Shown here: positions 46,505-55,544 of the stretch, piece by piece
How the letters are laid out: every line of letters starts with the position of its first letter
How positions within the stretch are numbered: the stretch's first letter is position 1
Assembly (NCBI GenBank): GCA_022825725.1
Contig: JAJDWE010000075.1
Location: forward strand, 107,501-171,500
DNA length: 64,000 bases
Direction: 5' to 3'
From: Gemmatimonadota bacterium
GTDB lineage: Bacteria; Gemmatimonadota; Gemmatimonadetes; Palauibacterales; Palauibacteraceae
Notes under the pieces: generated by a model
Told to the model about the DNA's origin: nothing
Database searches by the model: none
Seen by the model: only the letters and a program-made list of their open reading frames with translations
Program-made: the position numbers and the translations under genes

Positions 46505-46980
46505 CCGCGTCCCTCGACCCGCGTGACCCGCCGGTCCATCTCCCCCGAGAGGACGCCGGCGGCCGCCTCCTCCGTCAGGGCGTGGATCGTGATGTGGTCG
46601 CCCTCCGTGTCGATCGTCACGGTGCCGGGAGTGAGCGTGATGGAGTTCGCGTATATGACCCGGCCGACGTCGGTGCGCTGTCCCGCCCGCACGCGGATCA
46701 CGCGCGGACGGATCGGGAGATCCGGCCTGAGGATGCGCAGGGCGACGTCGACGTTCGCCTTCACGATTTCGACGACGAGCCAGGGGAGGTAGCGGACGAG
46801 CCCCGCCGGCAGCTGGACCGGCAGGCCCTCGTCGTCGACGATCCGCATGCGGAGCGAAATGAAGACGACGAGCGCGACCGACACGGCGCCGAGGCCGAGG
46901 AGCAGCGGCTTGTCGAAGTACCCCGACAGGAGGAGCCAGACGGCCGCCAGGATGGCGACGAGACCGGCGGCGTACGTCAC
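46501..46980 (-). CDS. mnhE: MnhE/MrpE subunit
   Basis: VEIVKANVDVALRIL, ANSITLTPGTVTIDTEGDHITIHAL; GTG start. Confidence 0.88.
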   Translation of the reverse strand: MTYAAGLVAILAAVWLLLSGYFDKPLLLGLGAVSVALVVFISLRMRIVDDEGLPVQLPAGLVRYLPWLVVEIVKANVDVALRILRPDLPIRPRVIRVRAGQRTDVGRVIYANSITLTPGTVTIDTEGDHITIHALTEEAAAGVLSGEMDRRVTRVEGRG

Positions 46981-47142
46981 AGGTTCCGCGTGGCGGGTCG
47001 AGCGGCTTGCGGCATGTTGGCGCCCGGACGTTGAGTTAAGGTTGTCGGCCCGTGTGAACGAATCGACCACAGAATGGCGAACCCGTCGCGTGGGCGCGAG
47101 AGCTTCCCGCGCGATCGGTCCCGGCGGTCGACGCCGGTCAGT

Positions 47143-47670
47143 CTACCACTGCGATTGCGCCCCGTCGACGATCTGCTGGACGAGGTTCTCGAGCGCGACG
47201 ATCAGGGCCTGGTCTTCGGTTTCGTTTCCGGGTTCGTACTCCCCCGTCCCCGTCAGGCTCTGATTCCCCCAGATGATGAGGTTCTCGGCCACATCCAGGA
47301 TCTCCACGGAGACGCTGACGGTCACGCGGCGCTGGAAGACGTCCGCGCCGACACCGCCGACGGCGTCGAAGTTGACCGCCTCATCGTTGTAGCGCCGGAT
47401 CTGCGCCGTGATGACCGCGTCCGCTTCCTCCTCCGACGAGAGCCGCAGCCCCAGCCGCTGGCGCGCCGCCGTGAGGAGTTCGTCCATCAGGGACTCCGCG
47501 ATGCCGAACTGGGTGCTCTCGTTCTCGATCGGAGCGACCCAGACGGTGCGCATGTGGCTGGGCAGCCCGCCGCCGCCGGAGAAGCTGTAGCACCCCGCCA
47601 GCACCGTGAGCATCGCGATCGCGGCCATCGCTCCGGAGCGGAATCGGCAAGACATAGTTTTCCTCATCAT
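47143..47670 (-). CDS. lptE: LptE-like LPS-assembly lipoprotein
   Basis: Lipobox LAGCYSF; VWVAPIENESTQFGIAESLMDELLTA typical of LptE family. Confidence 0.75.
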   Translation of the reverse strand: MMRKTMSCRFRSGAMAAIAMLTVLAGCYSFSGGGGLPSHMRTVWVAPIENESTQFGIAESLMDELLTAARQRLGLRLSSEEEADAVITAQIRRYNDEAVNFDAVGGVGADVFQRRVTVSVSVEILDVAENLIIWGNQSLTGTGEYEPGNETEDQALIVALENLVQQIVDGAQSQW

Positions 47671-48328
47671 ATGGCTGTAATTGAGCCGTCGCGCTCAGTA
47701 ACTCCCAACGTACCCCACTCGAGTCCACGTTGTCCCGGTACCGGGCTTCCCGGGGCCAGCGGGGATCGCTCCCCCACTCGAGTTCGATCCATCGCTCGCG
47801 CCGGCCCGCCCGCCGCTCGTCGAGCCGGGTGAGCCGTCCGCCTTCAAGATAATAGCTTCGAGTCGCGCCTCCCTCGACCGCGAACTCGAGGACGCGGAGG
47901 CCGGGGGGGCCGGGGACCTCGAACCCCTCGGCGGGGGGCATCTCGCCCGGTCGAAACACGCCCGCCATGGCGTAGAGGAAGACGGTCGGAGGCAGTTCCA
48001 CGCCCTCGAGGTCGCCGGAGGTGGCGAGGACGCCGTCGACGAGCGTCGCCTGGAGACTCCCCTCCCCCGTCGAGAAGAGGTCGAGGCGGAAGCGGTCGGG
48101 AGGGTTCACCCGGGCGGCGCCATCGCCGCGGAAGCTCCCGCTCTCGCCGGCGTATTCCCACCTGAAGATGACGTGCATCGGCTGCTCCGTACCCGAGCTT
48201 GCTCGCGCCCGCCGAGCAACCTCTTCCGCGTCGGGCAGCGGGGTTCCGCGCTCGAAACCCCCGCCGCAGGCGGCGAGCGGCAGGAGGAGGAGCGGCCAGA
48301 AGGCGCGGGGCGCCCAAGCACGGTTCAC
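47381..48328 (-). CDS. outer-membrane lipoprotein of unknown function (LolA/DUF4292-like context)
   Basis: Lipobox LPLAACGGG; GTG start overlapping thioesterase stop; ORF runs 290 nt into lptE in another frame. Confidence 0.55.
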   Translation of the reverse strand: MNRAWAPRAFWPLLLLPLAACGGGFERGTPLPDAEEVARRARASSGTEQPMHVIFRWEYAGESGSFRGDGAARVNPPDRFRLDLFSTGEGSLQATLVDGVLATSGDLEGVELPPTVFLYAMAGVFRPGEMPPAEGFEVPGPPGLRVLEFAVEGGATRSYYLEGGRLTRLDERRAGRRERWIELEWGSDPRWPREARYRDNVDSSGVRWELLSATAQLQPYDEENYVLPIPLRSDGRDRDAHGAGGVLQLLRRRRAAQPHAHRLGRSDREREHPVRHRGVPDGRTPHGGAPAAGAAALVGGGSGRGHHGADPALQR

Positions 48329-48768
48329 GCGGCCGAATGCGGAGCGACGGCCGTCGGCAGCGTCTCCAGTTGCCGCCTCACGGCGGCCGGAAAGCGGTGG
48401 GGACGGCCCCGAGCATCGGTACACACGAGGGCGGTGCGGGCGCGAGCGAGCGTCGCGTCATCCGACGCGCGCGCGATGCGGTAGGCGAACACGACTTCAC
48501 GGCTTCGGACGCGTTCGACGCCGGTGTGAATGCGGATGAGTTCGTCGTATTCGACCGGGATCCGGTATTCGACTTCGACCCGGGAAACCGGGAGCCAGAG
48601 GCCTCCGCGCTCGAGTTCCGCGTACGACACGCCCCGCTCGCGCATGAGCGCCGTGCGCCCGAGTTCGCACCACACGAGGTAGTGGCGGTGGTGCGCACGA
48701 CCCATTTGATCGGTCTCGGCATACCGCACGCGCACTTCCGTCGTTCCGACTCCGTTAGCGTCTTTCAC
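48325..48768 (-). CDS. YbgC-like acyl-CoA thioesterase (hotdog)
   Basis: VRYAETDQMGRAHHRHYLVWCELGRTALMRERG. Confidence 0.82.
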   Translation of the reverse strand: MKDANGVGTTEVRVRYAETDQMGRAHHRHYLVWCELGRTALMRERGVSYAELERGGLWLPVSRVEVEYRIPVEYDELIRIHTGVERVRSREVVFAYRIARASDDATLARARTALVCTDARGRPHRFPAAVRRQLETLPTAVAPHSAA

Positions 48769-48877
48769 GCGCCCAATATGCTCCGGCGAGGTGCCGGGTG
48801 TCGAACTCCGGGTGCGGGGTCCGCCGGAGTCGCCGGCGGGTTTGACGCGCCGCGCCCCGGGCGCCGAGCTTCGGCCC

Positions 48878-49615
48878 ATGTCCGAACGCACCATCGTCGT
48901 GTCCGATATCCACCTCGGCGCCGTGGCCGAGGAGAACGCGCGCGCGTTTCTCGCCTTTCTGGAGGAGGCGGACCGCTGGGGCGAGGAGCTTCTCATCAAC
49001 GGCGACCTGTTCGACTTCTGGTTCGAATACGGTCAGGTGATCCCGCGCGGTCAGCTCGACGTGCTCGCCCGCCTGCGGAGGCTCGTGGAAGGCGGCATGC
49101 GGATCCTGTTCATGGGCGGGAACCACGACGCGTGGGGAGGGAGTTTCCTCCGCGACGAGGTCGGAATCGAAATCCTCGCCGAGCCGGCGCGCCGACGCAT
49201 TGGAGGGCGGCGTGCGTACATCGCGCACGGGGATGGACTCGGCCCTGCGGACTGGGGCTACCGGATTCTGCGCCGGGCCGCCCGCAGCCGGCTGGGACGC
49301 GGACTCTTCCGGTGGGTCCACCCCGATCTCGGGCTCCCCCTCGCCCGGCTCGCGAGCGGGACGCGGCGGACCCAGGCGGGAGGGGCCGGGAACGAATCGC
49401 CCCGGGCTTCGCTCCTCGCGCAGCACGCCACCGAGGTGCTGGCCGCTCACGAGGACGTCGACCTCGTCGTGTTCGGACACTCCCACCGGCCCGAAGTCGC
49501 GGAACTCGCCCCGGGGAGGTTCTACCTCAACTCCGGGGATTGGCTCCATCACAACAGCTTCGCCGTCGTGACGCCGGACGAGATCCGCCTGGAGTCATAC
49601 CGCGGACCCGGCTAG
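48878..49615 (+). CDS. lpxH: UDP-2,3-diacylglucosamine diphosphatase-like metallophosphoesterase
   Basis: VVSDIHLGA, GDLFDFWFEYG, GGNHDAW, AHGDGLG, FGHSHRPEV. Confidence 0.75.
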   Translation: MSERTIVVSDIHLGAVAEENARAFLAFLEEADRWGEELLINGDLFDFWFEYGQVIPRGQLDVLARLRRLVEGGMRILFMGGNHDAWGGSFLRDEVGIEILAEPARRRIGGRRAYIAHGDGLGPADWGYRILRRAARSRLGRGLFRWVHPDLGLPLARLASGTRRTQAGGAGNESPRASLLAQHATEVLAAHEDVDLVVFGHSHRPEVAELAPGRFYLNSGDWLHHNSFAVVTPDEIRLESYRGPG

Positions 49616-49659
49616 CGGCCCGTCGCGAGACCCCTGCCTCGTTCGGGTGCCACGGCCTG

Positions 49660-50151
49660 CTAGGGGAAATCGACCTTGAAACCGACCGCGATCCCGACGG
49701 ATCCATCGGCGGGCGGGCCGATGGAGGGCTCGAAATCCCAGAACTGGGTGGACACCCACGCGTCGAGACCGCTCAGAAAGGCGATGAACCCGGCGAGGAC
49801 GATCCAGTTCTCCCGCTGCCCCGAACGGTTCGAGATCCGCTCTTCGTTCAGCGGCAGTTCCTCCTTCGCCGCGGAAAGCCGCGCGTCGGACTTGAAGACC
49901 ATGAACAGGAAGACGGACTCCGCGGCGAAGTAGAAGGCGCCGCGCGACGGGCGTCCGACCTCCAGTTGTCCCCAGCCCGGGAGGATGAGCGAGCGGCCGA
50001 AGGCCCCGAGCGGGGAGATGGGGGGGGGCCGGCCCGTCGTGTCGGCGGCGGGGGTCGCTGCGGCGGGCACCGAATCGGCGACCGCCGGGGGAGGCGGCGG
50101 ATCCTGCGCCCGCAGCGACGACGGGTCCAGGGCGTCGCCGAGCAGGAGCAC
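49660..50151 (-). CDS. DUF5683-like membrane protein
   Basis: LILPGWGQLEVGRPSRGAFYFAAES; upstream part of the 198-aa ORF is tRNA-Sec so start placed downstream (GTG 50151, uncertain). Confidence 0.6.
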   Translation of the reverse strand: MLLLGDALDPSSLRAQDPPPPPAVADSVPAAATPAADTTGRPPPISPLGAFGRSLILPGWGQLEVGRPSRGAFYFAAESVFLFMVFKSDARLSAAKEELPLNEERISNRSGQRENWIVLAGFIAFLSGLDAWVSTQFWDFEPSIGPPADGSVGIAVGFKVDFP

Positions 50152-50168
50152 GGCCGCGAGCGCGAAGG

Positions 50169-50264
50169 TGGCGGGAACGTGTGGGAATCGAACCCACCCG
50201 GGACGCGCGAGCGCCCCGTAACGGTTTTGAAGACCGCAGGCGACACCAGTCACCATCCGCTCCC
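50169..50264 (-). tRNA. selC: tRNA-Sec (anticodon TCA)
   Basis: Minus strand GGGAGCGG...TGCGGTCTTCAAAACCGT...long variable arm GGGGCGCTCGCGCGTCCC...GGTGGGTTCGATTCCCAC ACGTTCCC G CCA; 96 nt. Confidence 0.92.
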
Positions 50265-50299
50265 GGTCATCCGTGTCGTCGTCATTCCGATCCGACCCC

Positions 50300-50692
50300 T
50301 CAGGCGGCCGACCGGGCTCGGCCGATCACCTCGATCTCGACCCGGGCCCCCAGCGGCAGCGCGCCCACGGCGACGGTCGAGCGCGCGGGGTACGGAGGCT
50401 CGAAGTGGCGGGCGTAGACCTCGTTGACGGCACCGAAATCGCCCATGTCCGCGAGGAAGATCGTCGTCTTCACGACGTCTCCGAAGGTGAGCCCCGCCTC
50501 GTCCAGCACGGCCGCCAGGTTCGTCATCACGCGCTCCGCCTGAGAGACGACGTCGGCGCCCACCAGCTGGCCGGTGGACGGCACCAACCCCACCTGCCCT
50601 GCGGAGTAGAACAGCTCGCCGGCCCAGTATCCCTGGGAGTAGGGGCCGACGGCGGCGGGTGCATGGTCCGTGTGGACCGGTCCGGTCTGCAT
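50300..50692 (-). CDS. ridA: RidA family enamine/imine deaminase
   Basis: AVGPYSQGYWAGELFYSAGQVGLVPSTGQLV, VVKTTIFLADMGDF, YPARSTVAVGALPLGARVEIEV. Confidence 0.93.
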   Translation of the reverse strand: MQTGPVHTDHAPAAVGPYSQGYWAGELFYSAGQVGLVPSTGQLVGADVVSQAERVMTNLAAVLDEAGLTFGDVVKTTIFLADMGDFGAVNEVYARHFEPPYPARSTVAVGALPLGARVEIEVIGRARSAA

Positions 50693-50900
50693 GGCTCGAG
50701 GCTCCTTTCGGGGGCGGGCGATCGGCCGCTGCCACCGGGCATGGCGCGGAATATCCGCGGGTCGCCGCTGCCTTGCATCGGGTCGGTGGGAGCCGGTAAC
50801 CTCGCCCGTACGCCTCATCGCTGGAGGCGAGTCGTTGCGTTCGAACGCGTTCTGGCGGTCGGGCGAACATACTTCGATCCCCGAGAGAGCGCCAAAGATC

Positions 50901-51731
50901 GTGCCCGACGGCTCCGCCCGCCGTTCCGCCGCAAGACTCGCTCGCGATGCCGTGCTCCGCATGGCCTTCGCGGTCGAGGCCTACTGCCGGCTTCTCGTGC
51001 GCGTGTCCAGGGCCTGTTTGAGTCAGCCCTTCTATCGCGGCGATCTCGTTCAGCAGATGGACACGATCGGCGTGGCCTCGATCTTCATCGTCATGCTGAC
51101 CGGCCTCTTCACGGGGATGGTGCTCGCCCTCCAGTCCGCCGTGGAAATGGAGCGGTTCGGGGCCACGGTCTACATCGGCCGCCTTGTGGGGGCCAGCACG
51201 ATCCGCGAACTCGGTCCCGTTCTCACGGCGCTCATCGTCACGGGCCGCGCGGGCGCCGGCATGGCGGCGGCCCTGGGCGCGATGCGTGTCACGGAGCAGG
51301 TCGACGCGCTCCGCACGATGGGCGTCGACCCGATCCGGAAACTCGTCGTGCCGCGTTTTCTCGCCGCCCTCGTGATGCTCCCCGTGGTCACAATCATCGG
51401 CGACGCCGTGGCCATCCTGGGTGGGCTTCTCATCGCGGTCCTGACGCTGGATTTCACGGCCCAGCTGTATATCAACTCCGTGTGGGACACCCTCGCCCAG
51501 AGCGGCTTCGTGCTCAGGGTCATCCCCATCGACCTGATTCAGGGGCTGGTGAAGCCCTTCACCTTCGGCGGAATCATCGCGCTCACGAGTTGCTTCCACG
51601 GGCTTCGGGCCGAGGGCGGCACGGAAGGCGTCGGGCGAGCGACGACCCGCGCCGTCGTGACCTCGTCCATCCTCATCCTCGCGGCGGATTACTTCCTCAC
51701 CCAGATCCTGCTCGCCATGTTCCAGTGGTGA
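50901..51731 (+). CDS. mlaE: MlaE-type ABC transporter permease
   Basis: LTGLFTGMVLALQSAVEMERFGA, RELGPVLTALIVTGRAGAGMAAALGAMRVTEQVDALRTMGVDP. Confidence 0.92.
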   Translation: MPDGSARRSAARLARDAVLRMAFAVEAYCRLLVRVSRACLSQPFYRGDLVQQMDTIGVASIFIVMLTGLFTGMVLALQSAVEMERFGATVYIGRLVGASTIRELGPVLTALIVTGRAGAGMAAALGAMRVTEQVDALRTMGVDPIRKLVVPRFLAALVMLPVVTIIGDAVAILGGLLIAVLTLDFTAQLYINSVWDTLAQSGFVLRVIPIDLIQGLVKPFTFGGIIALTSCFHGLRAEGGTEGVGRATTRAVVTSSILILAADYFLTQILLAMFQW

Positions 51732-51744
51732 GCGAGGATCCACC

Positions 51745-52587
51745 ATGAGCGACCGGACGCCCGCCGGCGCGCCCCAGCCGGGAAGCGAGGCCTTCGAGGC
51801 GGAGTTGCGCGACGAGATTCGCCGCGAGCTGGAGACCCACGGGAGCGGGTCCGGCGGGCCCGAAATCGTCGAACTCCGGGATGTGTGGCTTTCGTTCGGG
51901 GATCACGAGGTGCTGCGCGGCGTTTCGCTCGGCGTCGCGCGGGGCGGGACGCTCTGCATCCTCGGCGGGTCCGGGGTCGGAAAGTCGACGATCCTGCGCC
52001 TCATGCTCCGACTCCTCCTTCCCGACCGCGGCGAGGTCCTCATCGAGGGACGCGACATCAGCGCGGTTTCGCGCCCGGAGGCTCTGGCCCTCCGGGAACG
52101 GATGGGGATGGTGTTCCAGGGATCGGCGCTCTTCGACTCCCTGAACGTGTTCGACAACGTGGCCTTCCCGCTCTACGAGCATACGACGCTGCCGGAGGAT
52201 GAGATCCGGGAGCGCGTCGAGGAGGTGCTGTCCTTCGTGGATCTCGACCCGGCCGTGGTCCTCCCTCTGCTTCCGTCCGCACTGTCGGGAGGCATGCGCA
52301 AGCGCGTCGCCATCGCGCGGGCGATCGCTCACCGGCCGCCGATCCTCCTCTTCGACGAGCCGACGAGCGGGCTCGATCCGATTACGACGCGGAGGATCGA
52401 CGAACTGATCCTGAAGCTCCGGCGGGAACTCCACGTCTGCGTCGTCGTAGTGACCCATGATGTGCGGTCCGCATCGAGAATCGCGACCGAGACCGCGCTC
52501 CTGAAGGACGGGGAGATTATCTTCAGCGGAACGCCGGAGGAGATGCACGCCACGGAAGACCGCTATGTTCGGGCCTTCCGCGGCTGA
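51745..52587 (+). CDS. mlaF: MlaF-type ABC transporter ATPase
   Basis: GGSGVGKSTILRLM, SALSGGMRKRVAIARA, LLFDEPTSGLDP. Confidence 0.92.
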   Translation: MSDRTPAGAPQPGSEAFEAELRDEIRRELETHGSGSGGPEIVELRDVWLSFGDHEVLRGVSLGVARGGTLCILGGSGVGKSTILRLMLRLLLPDRGEVLIEGRDISAVSRPEALALRERMGMVFQGSALFDSLNVFDNVAFPLYEHTTLPEDEIRERVEEVLSFVDLDPAVVLPLLPSALSGGMRKRVAIARAIAHRPPILLFDEPTSGLDPITTRRIDELILKLRRELHVCVVVVTHDVRSASRIATETALLKDGEIIFSGTPEEMHATEDRYVRAFRG

Positions 52588-52611
52588 CGGACGGGAGCGG
52601 GAAAGGATACG

Positions 52612-53592
52612 ATGCGACGGTCGGAAGCCATCACATGGGACCAGGTGCGCGTGGGGTTCGTCCTCATCGTCTCTCTCGTCCTTCTCGCGTTGTGCGTGCT
52701 GTTCGTGGGCCGGATCGGGGACGTGTTCGGCGAGCGCTACCAGCTTGTGGCGCTCATGGAATCGGCTTCGGGGCTCCGCCCGGGGGCTCCCGTCCAGGTG
52801 GCCGGGCGGGGCGTCGGCCAGGTCGAGCGCGTGGAGTTCATCGCCCCGGAAGAGCGCGGAGACTCGGAGGCGGCGGTCGCGGTCTGGCTCGGGGTCAACG
52901 TGGACGTCCGGGAGCAGATCCGGCGCGGCTCGCGAGCCCGCGTGCGGACGCAGGGACTCCTCGGCGACCGCCTCATCGACATCGAACCGGGGTCCCCGGA
53001 TTCGGCAACCCTCGTCCCGGGAGACACGATCGGAACGGCGCCGGCGCTGAGCTACGATGAACTCCTCGGCCAGGCGGCCGATGCCGTCCTCGGCCTCACG
53101 CAGCTCTCGAACGACCTTTCCGCAACGCTGGCCCGCGTCTCGAGCGGCGAGGGTTCACTGGGACGGCTCCTTGTCGACGAGGCGCTCTACGACGGCCTCG
53201 TCGACCTCAACGACAACCTCGCGGCCGTGCTGGGGCCGATCGCGGACGGGGAAGGCTCGCTGGCCCGCCTGCTCGAGGGTCCGGAGCTGTACGACCGCCT
53301 CGTTTCCTTCACCGCCCGCCTTGACACGGTGACGGGAGCGATGGCGGCCGGCGAAGGGACGCTCGGGCGTCTGCTGGCGTCGGACTCCCTGTATCGTGCG
53401 ATCGCTTCGTCCGCGACCCGCGCCAATTCCATCCTGGATCTCATCGAGGGCGGCGAAGGCGTGGTCGGGCAGCTCGTCAGCGATGAGACGCTTTATGAGG
53501 AGTTGCTCAAGGTGGTGGTGGACCTGAACGCCTTCCTCGCCGAGGTGCGGGCGAACCCCGGAAAGTTCATCCCGCCGATCCGGGTCTTCTAG
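52612..53592 (+). CDS. mlaD: MlaD-type MCE domain protein
   Basis: N-terminal TM; LVALMESASGLRPGAPVQVAGRGVGQVERVEF MCE domain; tandem GEGSLGRLL repeats. Confidence 0.88.
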   Translation: MRRSEAITWDQVRVGFVLIVSLVLLALCVLFVGRIGDVFGERYQLVALMESASGLRPGAPVQVAGRGVGQVERVEFIAPEERGDSEAAVAVWLGVNVDVREQIRRGSRARVRTQGLLGDRLIDIEPGSPDSATLVPGDTIGTAPALSYDELLGQAADAVLGLTQLSNDLSATLARVSSGEGSLGRLLVDEALYDGLVDLNDNLAAVLGPIADGEGSLARLLEGPELYDRLVSFTARLDTVTGAMAAGEGTLGRLLASDSLYRAIASSATRANSILDLIEGGEGVVGQLVSDETLYEELLKVVVDLNAFLAEVRANPGKFIPPIRVF

Positions 53593-53621
53593 CTCAGGGC
53601 GGCCGGTAAGACCAGCATCCG

Positions 53622-54089
53622 CTACAGTTCGTGCAGCGTCTCGAAATCGATGACCTCGAACTCGCGCGCGCCGGCGGGAAGTCTCACGCTCACGAGTTCG
53701 CCCTTTCTCCTTCCGAGGAGCGCGCGGCCGATGGGCGATTCCATCGAGATGTCGTTGGTCTCGATGTCGACGTCGTCGCCGATCGTGAGGTTGAAGGACT
53801 CGATCTCGTCGTCCTCCAGGTCGCGCACGGCAACCTTCGACCCGAATCCGACCCGGTCCGTCGGGATGTTCTCGATATCGAGTTCGCCGAGCTGCGACAT
53901 GCGGCGCGCCAGATAATCGAGCCGCGCCCGCACGAAACCCTGCCGCTCGAGAGCGGCGGTGTACTCGGAATTCTCTCGCAGGTCGCCCTGGGCAACCGCC
54001 TTCTCGATCTCTTTCGGAAGGATGACGTTCAGCTCGTGGAGGAGCGTTTCCGCTTCGTCCCCGATCTTGCGCTGCAGTTCTTCGATCAT
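53622..54089 (-). CDS. greA: transcription elongation factor GreA-like
   Basis: GDLRENSEYTAALERQGFVRARLDYL, SMESPIGRALLGRRKGELVSVRLPAG. Confidence 0.88.
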   Translation of the reverse strand: MIEELQRKIGDEAETLLHELNVILPKEIEKAVAQGDLRENSEYTAALERQGFVRARLDYLARRMSQLGELDIENIPTDRVGFGSKVAVRDLEDDEIESFNLTIGDDVDIETNDISMESPIGRALLGRRKGELVSVRLPAGAREFEVIDFETLHEL

Positions 54090-54122
54090 CCGGACCTCCT
54101 CGACCCGTCGACGGGCCGGTCG

Positions 54123-54164
54123 CAAAAAAAGCCGAGGCGCTCCCGGAAAGGGAGGCGCCCCGGG
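54123..54164 (-). terminator. rho-independent terminator downstream of ssrA
   Basis: Minus strand GGCGCCTCCC-TTTCC-GGGAGCGCC stem-loop followed by T7 tract. Confidence 0.75.
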
Positions 54165-54180
54165 TGGAGCCCTGCATGAG

Positions 54181-54548
54181 TGGAGGCGGCGGGAATCGAA
54201 CCCGCGTCCGCGAGCCCATCCGCCACGGCATCTACGTGCGTAGTTCGCGATCAAGTCTCGTCCCGCGAGGGTTCACGAACAACCCCTTACGAAACCAGCC
54301 GTGTACGCGGCTCTCGCCGTGTTCTCGTCACCCGCGGCTCACGGCGCGCCGGGGCGACCAGCCCGATTCGTCGACGTCCGTCGGGAGATCCTCGGGCCGG
54401 GATCTCTCGGGGACGGGCTACGCAGATTTACGCAGCCAGAGCCAAACCGTCGTTGGCACCTGAAAGTTTCCCGGTGTTTAACGAGGCCCCGGGCACCTCG
54501 GCACGCTTCCGCAGCTTCCGGTTCACGCGTCGAAGCCGTGTCGCCCCC
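54181..54548 (-). ncRNA. ssrA: tmRNA
   Basis: Minus strand begins GGGGGCGACACGGCTTCGAC and ends GCGGGTTCGATTCCCGCCGCCTCCA; tag ORF GCCAACGACGGTTTGGCTCTGGCTGCGTAA = ANDGLALAA*. Confidence 0.95.
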
Positions 54549-54738
54549 TGATACGCGTGACTGCTGCCAATACGGTGGTTTATCCCGGCGTGCGGCGCAA
54601 GTTCCGGAAGCGGCCGCGGAGGTTCTTTGACAGCCGGAAACCGGCACGGGTATACTCGGGGTTTGTCGGGTCCCGCAGAGTCGGTTCCCGTTGATTCGAT
54701 ATGCGCCCCGCCTTCGCGGGGAGGAGATATAGATCCAA

Positions 54739-55191
54739 GTGCAGCTTCGTGAATTGTTCGTCCCGTCCGCCATCAACCTCGACCTGGCGGCCGAGACGAA
54801 GGACGAGGCCCTGAAGGAACTTGTGTCGTGTCTGGGCCTCGACGGAAAGTCCGAAGGAATCCTCTACAAGATGTTGAAGCGGCGGGAGAATCTCGGTTCG
54901 ACCGGGATCGGCCGCGGCATCGCGATCCCCCACTGCCGTTCGCTCGTCGTGACCCGACTGAGGGTCGCGTTCGGCCGAAAGCTCTCCGGCCTCGACTTCA
55001 AGGCGATCGACGAGAAACCCGTTCGGTACGTCTTTCTCATCGTCGCGCCGCCGCTGGAAGTCTCGAATCAGTACCTTCCGGTGCTGGGCAAGATTGCGCA
55101 ATTCGGCAAGGAGGCCGACGTGCCGGAGTCGCTCGCGGAACTCTCGAGCCCCGAACAGTTCATCGAACTGCTCGAAGCAAAGGATCTCTAG
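54739..55191 (+). CDS. ptsN: PTS EIIA (PtsN/fructose-type) domain protein
   Basis: GSTGIGRGIAIPHCRS phosphorylatable His motif. Confidence 0.85.
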   Translation: MQLRELFVPSAINLDLAAETKDEALKELVSCLGLDGKSEGILYKMLKRRENLGSTGIGRGIAIPHCRSLVVTRLRVAFGRKLSGLDFKAIDEKPVRYVFLIVAPPLEVSNQYLPVLGKIAQFGKEADVPESLAELSSPEQFIELLEAKDL

Positions 55192-55544
55192 TGGACCAGC
55201 AACTCGAACTGCTCCTCGAGATCCAGGACCTGAGGATGCAGCGCCGGGAGCTCACGGACGGGTCGACGGACCTCGAGGCGGAGGTCTTCGACGTCAAGAT
55301 CGAAGATGCGATCCGGTTGCTCGACGAGAAGGTCGAGGAACTGGCGGAGCGGCTCGCGCGGGGGATCCGGGATCGCTACCGACGCATCGCCGACAAGGCA
55401 CCGAGAGTCGTCGCGCCGGTCATCAACGGCATCTGCTACGGCTGCTTCGTGGCGGTTTCCACCGCCCGCGCCTCGGAAGCGGACCGCAATCTTCGCGTCG
55501 AATCGTGCGAGTATTGCGGCTGTTTCCTCTATCACGTCGGCTGA
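55191..55544 (+). CDS. C4-type zinc ribbon protein
   Basis: Coiled coil followed by CYGC...CEYCGC; GTG start. Confidence 0.8.
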   Translation: MDQQLELLLEIQDLRMQRRELTDGSTDLEAEVFDVKIEDAIRLLDEKVEELAERLARGIRDRYRRIADKAPRVVAPVINGICYGCFVAVSTARASEADRNLRVESCEYCGCFLYHVG

